Below are positions 17,993 to 27,239 of a stretch of DNA of 64,000 nucleotides, piece by piece (the first letter of the stretch is position 1; every line of letters starts with the position of its first letter). The translations under genes were made by a program, and so were the position numbers. A model generated the notes under the pieces. That model saw nothing but the letters and a program-made list of their open reading frames with translations. It made no database searches and was not told where the DNA came from. The stretch lies in assembly GCA_947503285.1 (NCBI GenBank), contig CANNDD010000002.1, forward strand, positions 620,001 to 684,000, given 5' to 3'. This DNA comes from an uncultured Croceitalea sp. GTDB lineage: Bacteria; Bacteroidota; Bacteroidia; Flavobacteriales; Flavobacteriaceae.

Positions 17993-18865
17993 ATGCAAGA
18001 TACTACTTCGTACTCAAGGATTATAGCCGGTACCATGACCTGGGGAAGCTGGGGAAAACAACTTTCAACCCAGCAGATGATAGCGTTGATAAACCATTGT
18101 ATGGAAGTGGGGATTACCTCATTTGACCATGCCGATATTTATGGGGATTATGAAAATGAGACGGTATTCGGAAAAGCGTTTGCCGAAAGTGGTATCGAAA
18201 GGTCCTCCGTTCAGTTCATTTCAAAATGCGGTATCCAGATGACCAATGGGCGTCCGAACAAAGTCGCTCATTACCAATATGACAGTGCGTATATCATTTG
18301 GTCGGTAGAACAATCATTGAAAAAGTTACGAACCGATTATCTCGACCTGTTGTTGTTACACCGCCCTAGCCCCCTAATGGAACCCAATGAAATTGCAGGT
18401 GCCATTCAAAAACTTATGGCACAGGGCAAGATAAAAAGGTTTGGCGTATCCAATTTCACGCCATCACAAATTGCTATGTTGGAAACTAGGCAACCAATTA
18501 CTGCAAATCAGGTAGAATTTTCCTTGACACACGATGAGCCGATGTACGATGGTACGTTTGATGATAGTATTGCCGCAAATAGAATGGCCATGTCATGGAG
18601 CCCCCTTGGTAATTATTTCAGGGATAAGAACCTTCAAAATGAACGTATTCGAAAGGTGTTGGATGTATTGAAAACCAAATACGATGCCGATGAAAGTCAG
18701 TTGTTGTTGGCTTTTATCCTAAAACACCCGGCAGGGGTATACCCCGTTGTAGGCACTACGAATAAAGAACGCTTAAAACTTTCTTTTGAAGCCGCCGCCA
18801 TTGAACTTGAGCTTCAAGATTGGTTTTTATTGCTCGAGGCTAGTAAAGGAGAACCCGTACCTTAA
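17993..18865 (+). CDS. Aldo/keto reductase
   Basis: NAD(P)H-dependent carbonyl reductase with a TIM-barrel fold, 290 residues. The catalytic tetrad is recognisable: Asp and Tyr in FDHADIYGDYE, Lys in QFISKCG, and His in LLLLHRPSPL. The nucleotide-binding C-terminal region holds VGTTNKERLKLS. The pattern of MAQGKIKRFGVSNFTPSQI resembles the YdhF-like subgroup of E. coli. It is the first gene of a plus-strand unit, 11 nt before the SDR gene. The substrate is not evident; with two oxidoreductases side by side, a shared detoxification or sugar/aldehyde substrate is possible. Confidence 0.9.
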   Translation: MQDTTSYSRIIAGTMTWGSWGKQLSTQQMIALINHCMEVGITSFDHADIYGDYENETVFGKAFAESGIERSSVQFISKCGIQMTNGRPNKVAHYQYDSAYIIWSVEQSLKKLRTDYLDLLLLHRPSPLMEPNEIAGAIQKLMAQGKIKRFGVSNFTPSQIAMLETRQPITANQVEFSLTHDEPMYDGTFDDSIAANRMAMSWSPLGNYFRDKNLQNERIRKVLDVLKTKYDADESQLLLAFILKHPAGVYPVVGTTNKERLKLSFEAAAIELELQDWFLLLEASKGEPVP

Positions 18866-18876
18866 TTCAAAGAAAC

Positions 18877-19632
18877 ATGGCAAAAACCGTACTTATAACC
18901 GGCGCGACCAGCGGAATAGGGAAAGCGACCGCTGAGCTTTTGGCTCAAAAAGGGTTTAGACTTATCCTTTGTGGCCGTAGAGAGGGAAGATTAAAGACCT
19001 TACAAAAAGAATTGAGTTTAAAAACCGAGGTTACCACATTAAACTTTGATGTCAGGGACAAAAACGATGTCAGTAGTGCCATAGCATCGTTGCCTGCGGC
19101 TTTTGAAACTATCAACATACTGATTAATAATGCAGGTAATGCCCATGGATTAGATTCTATTGACCAAGGTAGTTTAGACGATTGGGATGCCATGCTCGAT
19201 ATCAACGTGAAGGGATTGCTTTACGTATCAAAGGCGGTTATGCCCCAAATGGTGGCACGCAGAAGTGGTCATATCATTAATATCGGTTCAACGGCCGGCA
19301 AAGAGGTGTACCCTAATGGAAATGTCTATTGTGCCAGTAAATACGCCGTTGACGCCATCAATCAGGGTATGCGCATTGATTTGAATGCTTACGGAATACG
19401 TGTTGGGGCCATCAACCCTGGTCTCGTCGAAACGGAATTCAGCGAAGTCCGTTTTAAGGGCGATACCAAACGTGCCGAAAAAGTATATCAAGGATACCAA
19501 CCACTACGGCCTGAAAATATTGCTGACATCATTCATTTTGTGGTTACGAGACCGTACCATGTGAACATAGCTGATTTGGTGGTGATGTCAACAGCTCAAG
19601 CGAGTTCTACCATAGTGAACAAAAAGCTATGA
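18877..19632 (+). CDS. Short-chain dehydrogenase/reductase (classical SDR)
   Basis: 251-residue cytoplasmic oxidoreductase of the YdfG-like serine/hydroxyacid dehydrogenase type. Motifs are GATSGIGKA (cofactor binding, near residue 8), NNAGNA, the catalytic Ser in INIGSTAGKE, YCASKYAVD (YxxxK), and NPGLVETEFS. A basic residue after the glycine motif (CGRREGR) suggests NADP(H). The stop overlaps the next gene start as ATGA, which implies translational coupling. Confidence 0.92.
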   Translation: MAKTVLITGATSGIGKATAELLAQKGFRLILCGRREGRLKTLQKELSLKTEVTTLNFDVRDKNDVSSAIASLPAAFETINILINNAGNAHGLDSIDQGSLDDWDAMLDINVKGLLYVSKAVMPQMVARRSGHIINIGSTAGKEVYPNGNVYCASKYAVDAINQGMRIDLNAYGIRVGAINPGLVETEFSEVRFKGDTKRAEKVYQGYQPLRPENIADIIHFVVTRPYHVNIADLVVMSTAQASSTIVNKKL

Positions 19633-20765
19633 TCAATAAGCGCCTTTTGGTGAAAAACCTTCTTGCCCATAATGATGAGAATAGTTTTTATGATAAAAAG
19701 CGTTTCATATCCATTGGTGAAAAAGAGGGGAAGGCAAAATTTCTTAAACACGTCTGTGCATTGGCCAATAGCAATCCAAAAAACAATTCCTTTATCGTTG
19801 TTGGCGTTGAAGACGAAGACAATAAAATCGTCGGGGTAGACTTTTTTGATGATAGTAAGATTCAGAACCTGGTGAATGCTTATTTAGACAGTCCGCCATT
19901 AATAGCTTACGAAAACATCCCGTTTCCGCATTTGCCCGAAGGTAAGGTCGTAGGCTTGGTCACCATAAAATCAAACGGGAAAGTCTGTGCCTTGCGCAAA
20001 AATATCTGGAAGTATTACGGAGGCGCGGTTTTTTTTCGAGAGGGTAGTATTAGCCTACCCAAGGCATTTGATATTGAATTGAAGGATATCAATTCAGGGA
20101 AAGTAGCCACGATAGAGCAACATGCCCGTAATAATATTGAACTAACATTGGATGGCGTTATTGATTTTATGAACAATCGCCACCCTGACTTGACCAGCAG
20201 CTATAAGGTCTTTAAAGAACAATTTGTCGTATGTTGGGCAGGACAAGAAAAAAAAGTAAAAGACCAAGTCTATTATTCGCGAGTCGATATCGAATTGATC
20301 AATGAACAAGTAAAGCTTTTCTATTCTGCTTTAGACGAGGTGACCATTACCTATGATGAAAACTCGTTTACCACTCTAGAATATATACAGTTGGGCCTAG
20401 GTAGTCAACAGAAATACTATCCTTTGGAAGAAATGACCATTACTTTTGCCGAGAATGGTAATTACAACATCAACAGTGAGTTATTGTTTCAGCCACCGCA
20501 ATATGACAAAAAAACATTACATCATATTTTCAATGCCAATTCAGCACTATTGCAAAAGTTGCAAAAAGGGCAAACCTTGACTTCTCATGAAAATGAAGAT
20601 TTACTGCACTTACCCGATACCTATTTGATCTGCTATTTGAATGGTTTTGAAGAGGCTAAAGAACGTATGGAGGAGGCAAGGCCGCTTTTAAAAAGAAAGA
20701 GTGGAAAAGCCTATCAAATATTGAAAGAGTCGCTCAGGGTAATTCGAAAAGTACGCTATAACTGA
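19629..20765 (+). CDS. AlbA_2 (Schlafen-like) ATP-binding domain protein
   Basis: 378 residues, soluble. Residues 15-165 resemble the AlbA_2/Schlafen-like putative ATP-binding fold: FISIGEKEGKAKFLKHVCAL, then NNSFIVVGVEDEDNKIVGVD, and a glycine-rich strand near GGAVFFREGS. The C-terminal half (about 180-378) matches nothing I can name; it is mixed alpha/beta and ends with a basic helix (LLKRKSGKAYQILKESLRVI). Many AlbA_2 proteins are regulators or defence factors, but nothing nearby supports a defence role. Translation is probably coupled to the SDR gene by a 4-nt overlap. It ends 4 nt before the convergent amylosucrase gene. Confidence 0.65.
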   Translation: MINKRLLVKNLLAHNDENSFYDKKRFISIGEKEGKAKFLKHVCALANSNPKNNSFIVVGVEDEDNKIVGVDFFDDSKIQNLVNAYLDSPPLIAYENIPFPHLPEGKVVGLVTIKSNGKVCALRKNIWKYYGGAVFFREGSISLPKAFDIELKDINSGKVATIEQHARNNIELTLDGVIDFMNNRHPDLTSSYKVFKEQFVVCWAGQEKKVKDQVYYSRVDIELINEQVKLFYSALDEVTITYDENSFTTLEYIQLGLGSQQKYYPLEEMTITFAENGNYNINSELLFQPPQYDKKTLHHIFNANSALLQKLQKGQTLTSHENEDLLHLPDTYLICYLNGFEEAKERMEEARPLLKRKSGKAYQILKESLRVIRKVRYN

Positions 20766-20769
20766 TCTG

Positions 20770-22692
20770 TTATTTTTGCAGCCATAACAATTGGTATGGC
20801 TTCACCTCTAAAAAACCGCTATTGAGCTTGTTGTTGGTAGCGGTTATCATTTCATGGAATTCTTGATTTTTTAGGTACCCCAGTTTTGAAAGTAGACTTC
20901 CGTCCAATACTTGTGGGTTGTCATCGAAATTACATAGTACCAGTACACTTTTTTTGCTTTTTGAGGTACGTTCGAATAAGAGGATATGCTGATTGCCGGT
21001 ATGATGCAAGGTGAAATTGGAATGGTCTGCGAACACAGGATTTTTCTTGCGAATCGCAATCAACATTTTTAGGGTATCATGAATTCTTTGTTGTGGTGAT
21101 TTTTTCTTTTTCAAGGCCTTGATTACGTCCCAGTCTTGTTTTGGCCTATTGACCCATCTGCTATCTTCTTTTTTACCATCTTCATTTAAAAAAGAGTAAT
21201 CGTTCAGGGTGCCGATTTCATCCCCGGCATAAATGAGGGGTATTCCGCCAAAGGCCAATATAATGCCATGGAGCATAATAATCTTAGCCACTGATTGATC
21301 GATCTCTGTTTTGTTTTTGGTCAGTAAGGCTTTTTCCAACCCTAATAAAGAGGCAGCACTGCCTGTGATACGGCCATCACCTGTTTTTGGGTTATGCATA
21401 AAAAGCATTCCCTTTGCTGGTGACCAATCCAATCGTTGGCAATAATAATCCAACAAAAACTTTCGATGGCCCTTGGGGTTCCAACCCAGTTCTTGGATAA
21501 GCCGGTCATCCAAACCTAAGCCGATGTCGTCATGACAACGTATGTAGTTGATCCAGGTCGCATCATTTGGTTTGTTCGGAATGTCGATCAAGCTTTTGTA
21601 CAGCAAAGCCGTTTTTTTGGTGGCTATCGAATTCCAAAGCAAAGACATTAGCGAGGCATTGTACGCCACCTCACATTCATTACCTTTCGTGGGGCCCGTA
21701 CCAAAATAATTGATGATCTCTTTGGGCGCGACAATGGCCTCGGCAAGTAAAATGGTACCGGGGGCCACCACTTGTAGGCACATTCTAAAGAGGGCAATAA
21801 TCGCATGGGCTTCAGGTAGGTTTTGTGATACGGTACCCATCTTTTTCCATAAAAAGGCCAAGGCATCAAAGCGAACCACATCAACACCCATATTTGAGAG
21901 CTCGACCAAATTCACCAACATGGCCATAAAGACTTCTGGGTTGGTATAATTCAAATCCCATTGATAGGTATTGAATACGGTCATGACCCATTTTTCCATT
22001 TCAGGAATATAGGTGAAGTTACCTGGTGACGTCTCTGGAAACACCTCTGGAAGGTTTTTTTCAAAGGCATCGGGAACGTCCCTTTCTGCATAGGTGTAAT
22101 AATAATCTTGATACCTCGTGTTCCCCGATTTGGCTTTTTTTGCCCAGGCGTGCTCGTCAGACGTATGATTGACGACAAAGTCGAGCATGAGGTACATTTT
22201 TTTGGCCCGCATCTGCTGTGTAAGACTTGCCAAATCTTTTTTTGAACCATATTTTTTGGCTATCGCGGTGTAATTATTTACGGCATATCCTCCATCATTC
22301 TCTCCTTTTGGCCTCTCGGTAATGGGCATTAGGTGTAAAAAGTTTATACCCAGATCTTCAAAATAGCCCAGTTTGTCCTGTAAGCCCTTTAGGTCTTTGT
22401 TAAAGTGGTCTACATACAGTTGCATGCCCATCATCTGCTCTGATTGGTACCAATTACCGATCCCTAGCCTATGGATGTCCTGCCTTTTAAGGTATTCGGG
22501 CCGTTTATCGAATAGTTTTGGCAACTTTTGTAATAGTGCGGCGAACTCCGTATTTCTATTTTTCCCATAAATCGAAAAAAACAGATCTTTTATCAGTGTA
22601 AGATTGGTAGCTAAACGTAGTTCAAATAAATCATTGAGGTCTTTCTTCTTTTTTCGGGAAGAAATTAGCTTATGCAATGCAGCCTGATTCAT
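20770..22692 (-). CDS. Amylosucrase-type GH13 glycoside hydrolase
   Basis: 640 residues, no signal peptide, hence cytoplasmic. A helical N-terminal domain (about 1-90, with LDKRPEYLKRQDIHRLGI-like content near IHRLGIGNWYQSEQMMGM) precedes a GH13 (beta/alpha)8 barrel. Barrel motifs are MLDFVVNHTSDEHAW (region I), DVVRFDALAF with the nucleophile Asp, LLAEAIV with the acid/base Glu, and IRCHDDIGLG with the transition-state Asp. The N-terminal domain and these motifs fit amylosucrase/sucrose hydrolase (GH13_4), which cleaves sucrose and either releases glucose or builds alpha-1,4-glucan. The fructokinase gene lies 1 nt upstream, which supports a sucrose substrate. The sequence does not distinguish polymerase from hydrolase. 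Confidence 0.85.
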   Translation of the reverse strand: MNQAALHKLISSRKKKKDLNDLFELRLATNLTLIKDLFFSIYGKNRNTEFAALLQKLPKLFDKRPEYLKRQDIHRLGIGNWYQSEQMMGMQLYVDHFNKDLKGLQDKLGYFEDLGINFLHLMPITERPKGENDGGYAVNNYTAIAKKYGSKKDLASLTQQMRAKKMYLMLDFVVNHTSDEHAWAKKAKSGNTRYQDYYYTYAERDVPDAFEKNLPEVFPETSPGNFTYIPEMEKWVMTVFNTYQWDLNYTNPEVFMAMLVNLVELSNMGVDVVRFDALAFLWKKMGTVSQNLPEAHAIIALFRMCLQVVAPGTILLAEAIVAPKEIINYFGTGPTKGNECEVAYNASLMSLLWNSIATKKTALLYKSLIDIPNKPNDATWINYIRCHDDIGLGLDDRLIQELGWNPKGHRKFLLDYYCQRLDWSPAKGMLFMHNPKTGDGRITGSAASLLGLEKALLTKNKTEIDQSVAKIIMLHGIILAFGGIPLIYAGDEIGTLNDYSFLNEDGKKEDSRWVNRPKQDWDVIKALKKKKSPQQRIHDTLKMLIAIRKKNPVFADHSNFTLHHTGNQHILLFERTSKSKKSVLVLCNFDDNPQVLDGSLLSKLGYLKNQEFHEMITATNNKLNSGFLEVKPYQLLWLQK

Positions 22693-22693
22693 A

Positions 22694-23638
22694 TTAAGCC
22701 TCTAGTTGTTTTAAGGTGGGCAATGCTATGATCGCACCGTAATTCGTTGTGGTAATGGCACCCGCCTTGTTGGCTTTTTCAACCATTGCCAATAAGAGCC
22801 CATCATCCTCAAAAACCGTGTCATAAGTAGGCAGCTGCGCAATTTGGTACAACAAGCACCCTATAAAAGCATCACCGGCACCTGTCGTATCTATGGGCGA
22901 TACCTTAATACTGGGTACCGTTTTCTTGAGTGTTTTGGTACTTACGTAGGTGCCGTCTTTGCCCAATGTGACCGTAATAATACGGGCCCCTATTTCATGT
23001 AGCATTGCACATGCCTCTTCAACGGTGTGTTTTCCTGAAAGTAAATATGCCTCTTCTAAACTAAATTTGCACAGATGGGCCTTTTCTACATAAGGCATGC
23101 ATTTTTTGATAAAGACCTGCTCATCGTCCTTCCATAGATCTGCCCTATAATTGGGATCGAAGCTGATGAACGAATTTTTGGTGAGGGCATCAAAAAAATA
23201 ATGGGCATATGCTTCTTCCAATGGCCCTCCAAGCATGGCCGTGGCAGCACCCAAATGCAAAATATTACGCTCAAAATCCTTTTGCACCTTCGAATCGTAT
23301 TTTAAGGCCCTATCGGCACCCCTACTAAAAACAAAATCACGCTCACCATCGTCGGCTAATGATACAAATGCAAGTGTTGTAAAGGTTTTAGAGCGCTGCA
23401 CTTTTGAAATGTCGACATTTTCCCTTTTGAGCACATCAAGCAAGAAAGAACCAAAGGGATCTTTGCCTACACAACCAATAAATGAACTTTTACCGCCTAG
23501 CTTTGCAATGGCACAAGCTACATTGGCTGGCGCGCCCCCCGCTTTTTTGGTAAAAAGGGTTGCCTTAGAGAGGTCATTACCTTGATTCTCGGCAACAAAA
23601 TCGATTAGGAGTTCGCCAATACAGAAAACTCGGGTCAT
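22694..23638 (-). CDS. PfkB-family fructokinase
   Basis: About 314 residues from the ATG at 23638 (MTRVFCIGELLIDF); the ATG 27 nt upstream adds an unlikely hydrophobic tail. Ribokinase-fold motifs are present: KKAGGAPANVACAIAKLGG near residue 35, FVFSRGADRAL, and the catalytic DTTGAGDAFIGCLL near 255, with its Asp as base. The family includes fructokinases, which make fructose-6-phosphate. It is followed after 1 nt by the amylosucrase gene, so released fructose is the likely substrate. pgi, which would use the product, is in this window at 55 kb but is not linked. Confidence 0.88.
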   Translation of the reverse strand: MTRVFCIGELLIDFVAENQGNDLSKATLFTKKAGGAPANVACAIAKLGGKSSFIGCVGKDPFGSFLLDVLKRENVDISKVQRSKTFTTLAFVSLADDGERDFVFSRGADRALKYDSKVQKDFERNILHLGAATAMLGGPLEEAYAHYFFDALTKNSFISFDPNYRADLWKDDEQVFIKKCMPYVEKAHLCKFSLEEAYLLSGKHTVEEACAMLHEIGARIITVTLGKDGTYVSTKTLKKTVPSIKVSPIDTTGAGDAFIGCLLYQIAQLPTYDTVFEDDGLLLAMVEKANKAGAITTTNYGAIIALPTLKQLEA

Positions 23639-23783
23639 AAAGAATAGGTTTGATTCAAAATACAAGGTACATAGAATTGTATTGCCCGTCCAAAAAAAAA
23701 CAGAAGATATCTTATCGAAAAACTTTGTTCAAAGCTTCCAGGGTTTGGGGGAATTGTTTAATTATGGATAAAATTTGCGATTC

Positions 23784-24509
23784 ATGAGGCGACTGGTAAT
23801 CGGTGATATACATTCTGGGTTAAAGGCGTTGCGACAAGTACTTGAAAGGGCTAGGGTGACAACTGACGACCATTTGGTTTTTTTAGGGGATTATGTCGAT
23901 TCATGGAGCGAAGCATTTGAGACCGTTGATTTTCTGATAGGTCTCGACAAGACGCATAACTGTACTTTTATCAGGGGAAACCATGATGAGTTGTGCTATG
24001 GGTGGATGCGTGCCAATGAAGAAAGTCCTACCTGGTTGGCACATGGTGGAGCAGCGACCAAGATGTCATACTTAAACGTCGAAAGGGAAAAGTGGGATGC
24101 CCATTTTACATTTTACGAGGGCCTTCAGAATACGTACCTCGATGAGAACAATAGGCTTTATCTTCATGCTGGTTATACCAATTTAAAAGGCATCGAATAC
24201 GAGTACTTTGAAAAGCTGTTCTATTGGGACAGGACTTTGTGGGAGTTGGCAAAAGCAATGGACCCCACATTAAAACCGGGGAATGAGAACTTTCCAAAAA
24301 GGTTGACCCACTATCATGAGGTTTTTATAGGACATACCCCGTTATCGAAAAAAGGACATGTAGAACCTCAAAAAGGGGCAAATGTTTGGAATGTTGACAC
24401 GGGTGCTGCTTTCATGGGTGCCTTGACCATATTGGATGTCGAGACCAAGGAATTCTGGCAAAGTGATCCAGTACATACCTTATATCCCGGTGAAAATGGT
24501 AGAAACTAG
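23784..24509 (+). CDS. Metallophosphoesterase (PPP/ApaH-like)
   Basis: Calcineurin-like phosphatase of about 241 residues. Metal-binding signatures run in order: GDIHSG (GDxH), FLGDYVDSW (GDxxD), and IRGNHDEL (GNHD); later FIGHTPLSKKG and a histidine in ENFPKRLTHYHE complete the site. This resembles symmetric diadenosine-tetraphosphatases and bacterial serine/threonine phosphatases; the substrate cannot be fixed. I chose the ATG at 23784; an upstream TTG at 23775 in frame is possible. TAAAATTTG at 23769-23777, with TTG at 23745-23747 nearby, resembles a promoter that would give a very short or absent leader, so translation may be near-leaderless. The desaturase gene follows after 34 nt. Confidence 0.85.
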   Translation: MRRLVIGDIHSGLKALRQVLERARVTTDDHLVFLGDYVDSWSEAFETVDFLIGLDKTHNCTFIRGNHDELCYGWMRANEESPTWLAHGGAATKMSYLNVEREKWDAHFTFYEGLQNTYLDENNRLYLHAGYTNLKGIEYEYFEKLFYWDRTLWELAKAMDPTLKPGNENFPKRLTHYHEVFIGHTPLSKKGHVEPQKGANVWNVDTGAAFMGALTILDVETKEFWQSDPVHTLYPGENGRN

Positions 24510-24543
24510 ATAATTATGATGACCTTTACAAAAACACGAAAAA

Positions 24544-25539
24544 ATGTCTGAAAAAAATATCAGATTGGAAGTGATGCAGGCGGTAGAACCCCAAGTCGCT
24601 GGTTTTATGGAAGATTTTTTGGTGCCAATAGATAAAATCTGGCAACCCACTGATTTTTTACCAAACTCTCAAGAAGATGGTTTTTTTGATGAAGTGGAGC
24701 AGATTCGAGAAGAAGCCAAAGAACTAGGGTATGATTTTTGGGTCACCTTGGTAGCCGATACCATAACCGAAGAGGCGCTGCCTACCTATGAATCTTGGTT
24801 GATGGATGTTGAGGGTATCGATCAACACTCAGGCAAAGAGAATGGATGGTCTAAATGGGTTCGTGCATGGACGGCAGAAGAAAACCGACATGGCGATGTG
24901 TTGAACAAATACCTTTACTTGTCTGGCAGGGTCAACATGCGTGAAATCGAGATCACCACACAGCATCTGATTGCAGATGGTTTTGATATAGGTACGGACA
25001 GGGACCCCTACAAAAATTTTGTGTACACCACTTTTCAAGAGTTGGCGACCAATGTTTCGCATAAGCGCGTAGGGCAAATGGCCAAGAAAAAAGGAAATGG
25101 GCTTTTGGGTAAAATGTGTACGATCATCGCGGGTGACGAAATGCGGCATCATTTGGCCTATCGTGAGTTCGTGAAAACCATATTTGGCCAAGACCCCAAC
25201 GGAATGATGTTGGCCTTTGCCGATATGATGAAAAAGAAAATTGTGATGCCGGCCCATTTTTTAAGGGAATCGGGCGGTGAAATAAGTACGGCTTTTGAGC
25301 TTTTCTCCAATTGTGCCCAGCGACTAGGGGTCTACACGGCACAAGATTATATCGAAATCCTTAGAAAACTGAATGACTATTGGGCTATCGGAAATGTCAG
25401 ATCCTTATCAGAACAAGCAGAAAAAGCAAGGGATTATTTGATGAAATTACCCGACCGATTACAACGCATTGCCGAACGAATGCAATTCAATCAAGACCAA
25501 CATAGGTTTAAATGGGTAGAGGCAAACGGCATGTTATAA
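24544..25539 (+). CDS. Acyl-ACP desaturase (soluble, ferritin-like)
   Basis: 331-residue soluble diiron desaturase that introduces a double bond into acyl chains carried on ACP, making unsaturated fatty acids under aerobic conditions. The diiron ligands are recognisable: TEEALPTYES (first Glu), TAEENRHGD (EENRH), TTFQELATNVSHKR (Glu and His of the second pair) and GDEMRHHLAY. Length and motif spacing match the plant-type stearoyl-ACP desaturase family also found in Actinobacteria and Flavobacteria. It ends 4 nt before a bidirectional terminator. It may be co-transcribed with the phosphoesterase upstream. Confidence 0.92.
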   Translation: MSEKNIRLEVMQAVEPQVAGFMEDFLVPIDKIWQPTDFLPNSQEDGFFDEVEQIREEAKELGYDFWVTLVADTITEEALPTYESWLMDVEGIDQHSGKENGWSKWVRAWTAEENRHGDVLNKYLYLSGRVNMREIEITTQHLIADGFDIGTDRDPYKNFVYTTFQELATNVSHKRVGQMAKKKGNGLLGKMCTIIAGDEMRHHLAYREFVKTIFGQDPNGMMLAFADMMKKKIVMPAHFLRESGGEISTAFELFSNCAQRLGVYTAQDYIEILRKLNDYWAIGNVRSLSEQAEKARDYLMKLPDRLQRIAERMQFNQDQHRFKWVEANGML

Positions 25540-25540
25540 T

Positions 25541-25574
25541 AAAAAACCGGTTTCGATAGAAACCGGTTTTTTTT
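25541..25574. terminator. Bidirectional intrinsic terminator
   Basis: Stem of AAAACCGGTTTC with GAAACCGGTTTT around the loop GATA, flanked by runs of A and T, so it can work on both strands. It separates the desaturase gene (+) from the HhH protein gene (-). Confidence 0.9.
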
Positions 25575-25599
25575 GGTGGTTATTTGAATTAGGAAAACA

Positions 25600-26148
25600 T
25601 TACAATTTTCCAGCTTTGTGTTCATCTTGCCATTTGGCTAGATTTTTCCATTCCCCTTTAAAGGCCATTTTAGCTTGAAGTGGCCATGATGCGGGGTCAT
25701 GTATGCGATAGCGTTCTCCACCTGAATCAAGGACTTCTTGACATTTCGCGACGGTACTATCGGATAATGCCTGCCAAGTTTTAATATCAAAATCATGAAA
25801 AAGCCCTTCGATTTTCGGGCCAATACCCTCTACGATCTTAAGGTCATCTTGTTTGATTTTTTTACCAAAGGCAGCTTTTGCCGCAGCAGCATCAAAGGCA
25901 ACTGCGGTCACTGCACTAGCAGCAATTGAAGACGCGGTTGAAGGTTTTGACTTAGGAATCGTGACCAATTTTTTGTTACAAGCGTCAAGGTCAGCTTGCA
26001 ATTTATTGTTTTTATCTTCCAAGGCCTTTAAGGCTGCGGTATTGTCGACTACCTCCCTTTTGCCCTTACCCCAGAAATATCCAATTATTCCACATATCAA
26101 CCCTGTTAAAAGCGGAATCAACCAGCACCAAATGTTATCAAAATTCAT
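25600..26148 (-). CDS. Membrane-anchored helix-hairpin-helix protein
   Basis: 182 residues. An N-terminal transmembrane helix (about 5-28, IWCWLIPLLTGLICGIIGYFW) is followed by a coiled coil (about 35-65, ALEDKNNKLQADLDACNKKL), an Ala-rich linker, and a C-terminal helix-hairpin-helix domain from about 105 (DDLKIVEGIGPKIEGLFHDF) of the DUF4332/L21-like type seen with other membrane proteins. The role is unknown. The gene starts 26 nt after the stop of the OmpA-like gene on the same strand, suggesting a joint envelope function. Confidence 0.7.
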   Translation of the reverse strand: MNFDNIWCWLIPLLTGLICGIIGYFWGKGKREVVDNTAALKALEDKNNKLQADLDACNKKLVTIPKSKPSTASSIAASAVTAVAFDAAAAKAAFGKKIKQDDLKIVEGIGPKIEGLFHDFDIKTWQALSDSTVAKCQEVLDSGGERYRIHDPASWPLQAKMAFKGEWKNLAKWQDEHKAGKL

Positions 26149-26174
26149 TTTTATAGTTTTAAGTGTTATTGTTT

Positions 26175-27086
26175 TTAGTTAAGTGTCACGACGGTTCTTC
26201 GATTTTTAGACCTACCCTCTTCAGTATTGTTTGATGCAATTGGAACATCAGGACCTTGTGAAGTGGAATTGATTTTTTCGGCTGGAATACCATTGCGGAT
26301 AAGGTACGCCATAGCAAAATCGGCTCGTTCTTGACCAAGGGTAATATTGGTTATCCTATTACCTGTATTATCAGTATGCCCTACGATCTTACATCTTGCC
26401 CCATCTACTTTATCAAGATATTGCGATATGTTGGCAACCTTTTGGCGTTGTGCCTCAGTAAGGTTGATGGCGGCCTCACCAGTGTTGAAATACAATACTA
26501 GGGGATTGGTTTTGATGTCATCATATAAGGCCTTTAAATCAGCCTTATTGTCCTTATTACCCTCCGTTATTTCGTAGGTAACAGGTCCGAGTAGTGTATT
26601 GTCCAATGGTATCAAATCATTCATTAATTGCCCAAAGATGTTCGTCTGGGTCGATGAAATACCTTGCGCGACCATATAATTCTTGACGGCATTGGCGCGT
26701 GCCAGACCCAAATTCGGAAATGCGGATGTATTGTCTTCAGAGCTTCGGTAGAGCCCGGTGATGTTTATGGCCTTATCAGTATTGGCCGATAAATAATCCT
26801 TTAAGCGTAGCACACCATTTTTTACATTTTCCGATAAGGGAAGAAGTACGGTATTGGAAGACCTATTGAAATTGAAATTATCGTTTACCCCATAGGTGAA
26901 ATCACCATCATTCAATGTGAAAGGAAATGAGGTGGCTTGGGGTTCGGGTATAGGAACTGTCTCTTCTTTTAAAGGTTGAACCTCTGCAATGGGTACTTGA
27001 CAATCACTGCATAAAGTGAAATAAAGAAACATTCCTAATGCAATGGTAATTAGCATACCTAATACATAAGGGAAGTTTTTAGTCAT
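26175..27086 (-). CDS. OmpA-family protein with duplicated peptidoglycan-binding fold
   Basis: 303 residues. An N-terminal single membrane helix (about 6-26) ends with a cysteine-bearing CSDCQ segment. The C-terminal domain (190-303) is a standard OmpA peptidoglycan-binding fold with KIVGHTDNTGNRITN and LGQERADFAMAYL, then GRSKNRRTVVTLN. The central part (80-180) looks like a second, divergent copy: INITGLYRSSEDNTSA and LGLARANAVKNYM match the same motif order. There is no beta-barrel domain, so it is an inner-membrane-anchored peptidoglycan binder rather than a porin. It is the first gene of the pair with the HhH protein. Confidence 0.8.
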   Translation of the reverse strand: MTKNFPYVLGMLITIALGMFLYFTLCSDCQVPIAEVQPLKEETVPIPEPQATSFPFTLNDGDFTYGVNDNFNFNRSSNTVLLPLSENVKNGVLRLKDYLSANTDKAINITGLYRSSEDNTSAFPNLGLARANAVKNYMVAQGISSTQTNIFGQLMNDLIPLDNTLLGPVTYEITEGNKDNKADLKALYDDIKTNPLVLYFNTGEAAINLTEAQRQKVANISQYLDKVDGARCKIVGHTDNTGNRITNITLGQERADFAMAYLIRNGIPAEKINSTSQGPDVPIASNNTEEGRSKNRRTVVTLN

Positions 27087-27239
27087 TATAAGTGGAATTA
27101 GTGTTCGAGCCCCAAAGTATTAAAAATTCGTTAAAAAATTAGAAATACCATTATGAAATTATTGTTAACCAAGTATTTATGTAGGTATTTAACGTTTTAA
27201 GCGACTAATTGAAAAAATGGAAAAGTATTTAAGAACATA

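Noticed and set aside
19629-20765. AlbA_2-like protein as part of a defence system
   Set aside because: The neighbours are two oxidoreductases, and there is no nuclease, recombinase or other sign of an island.
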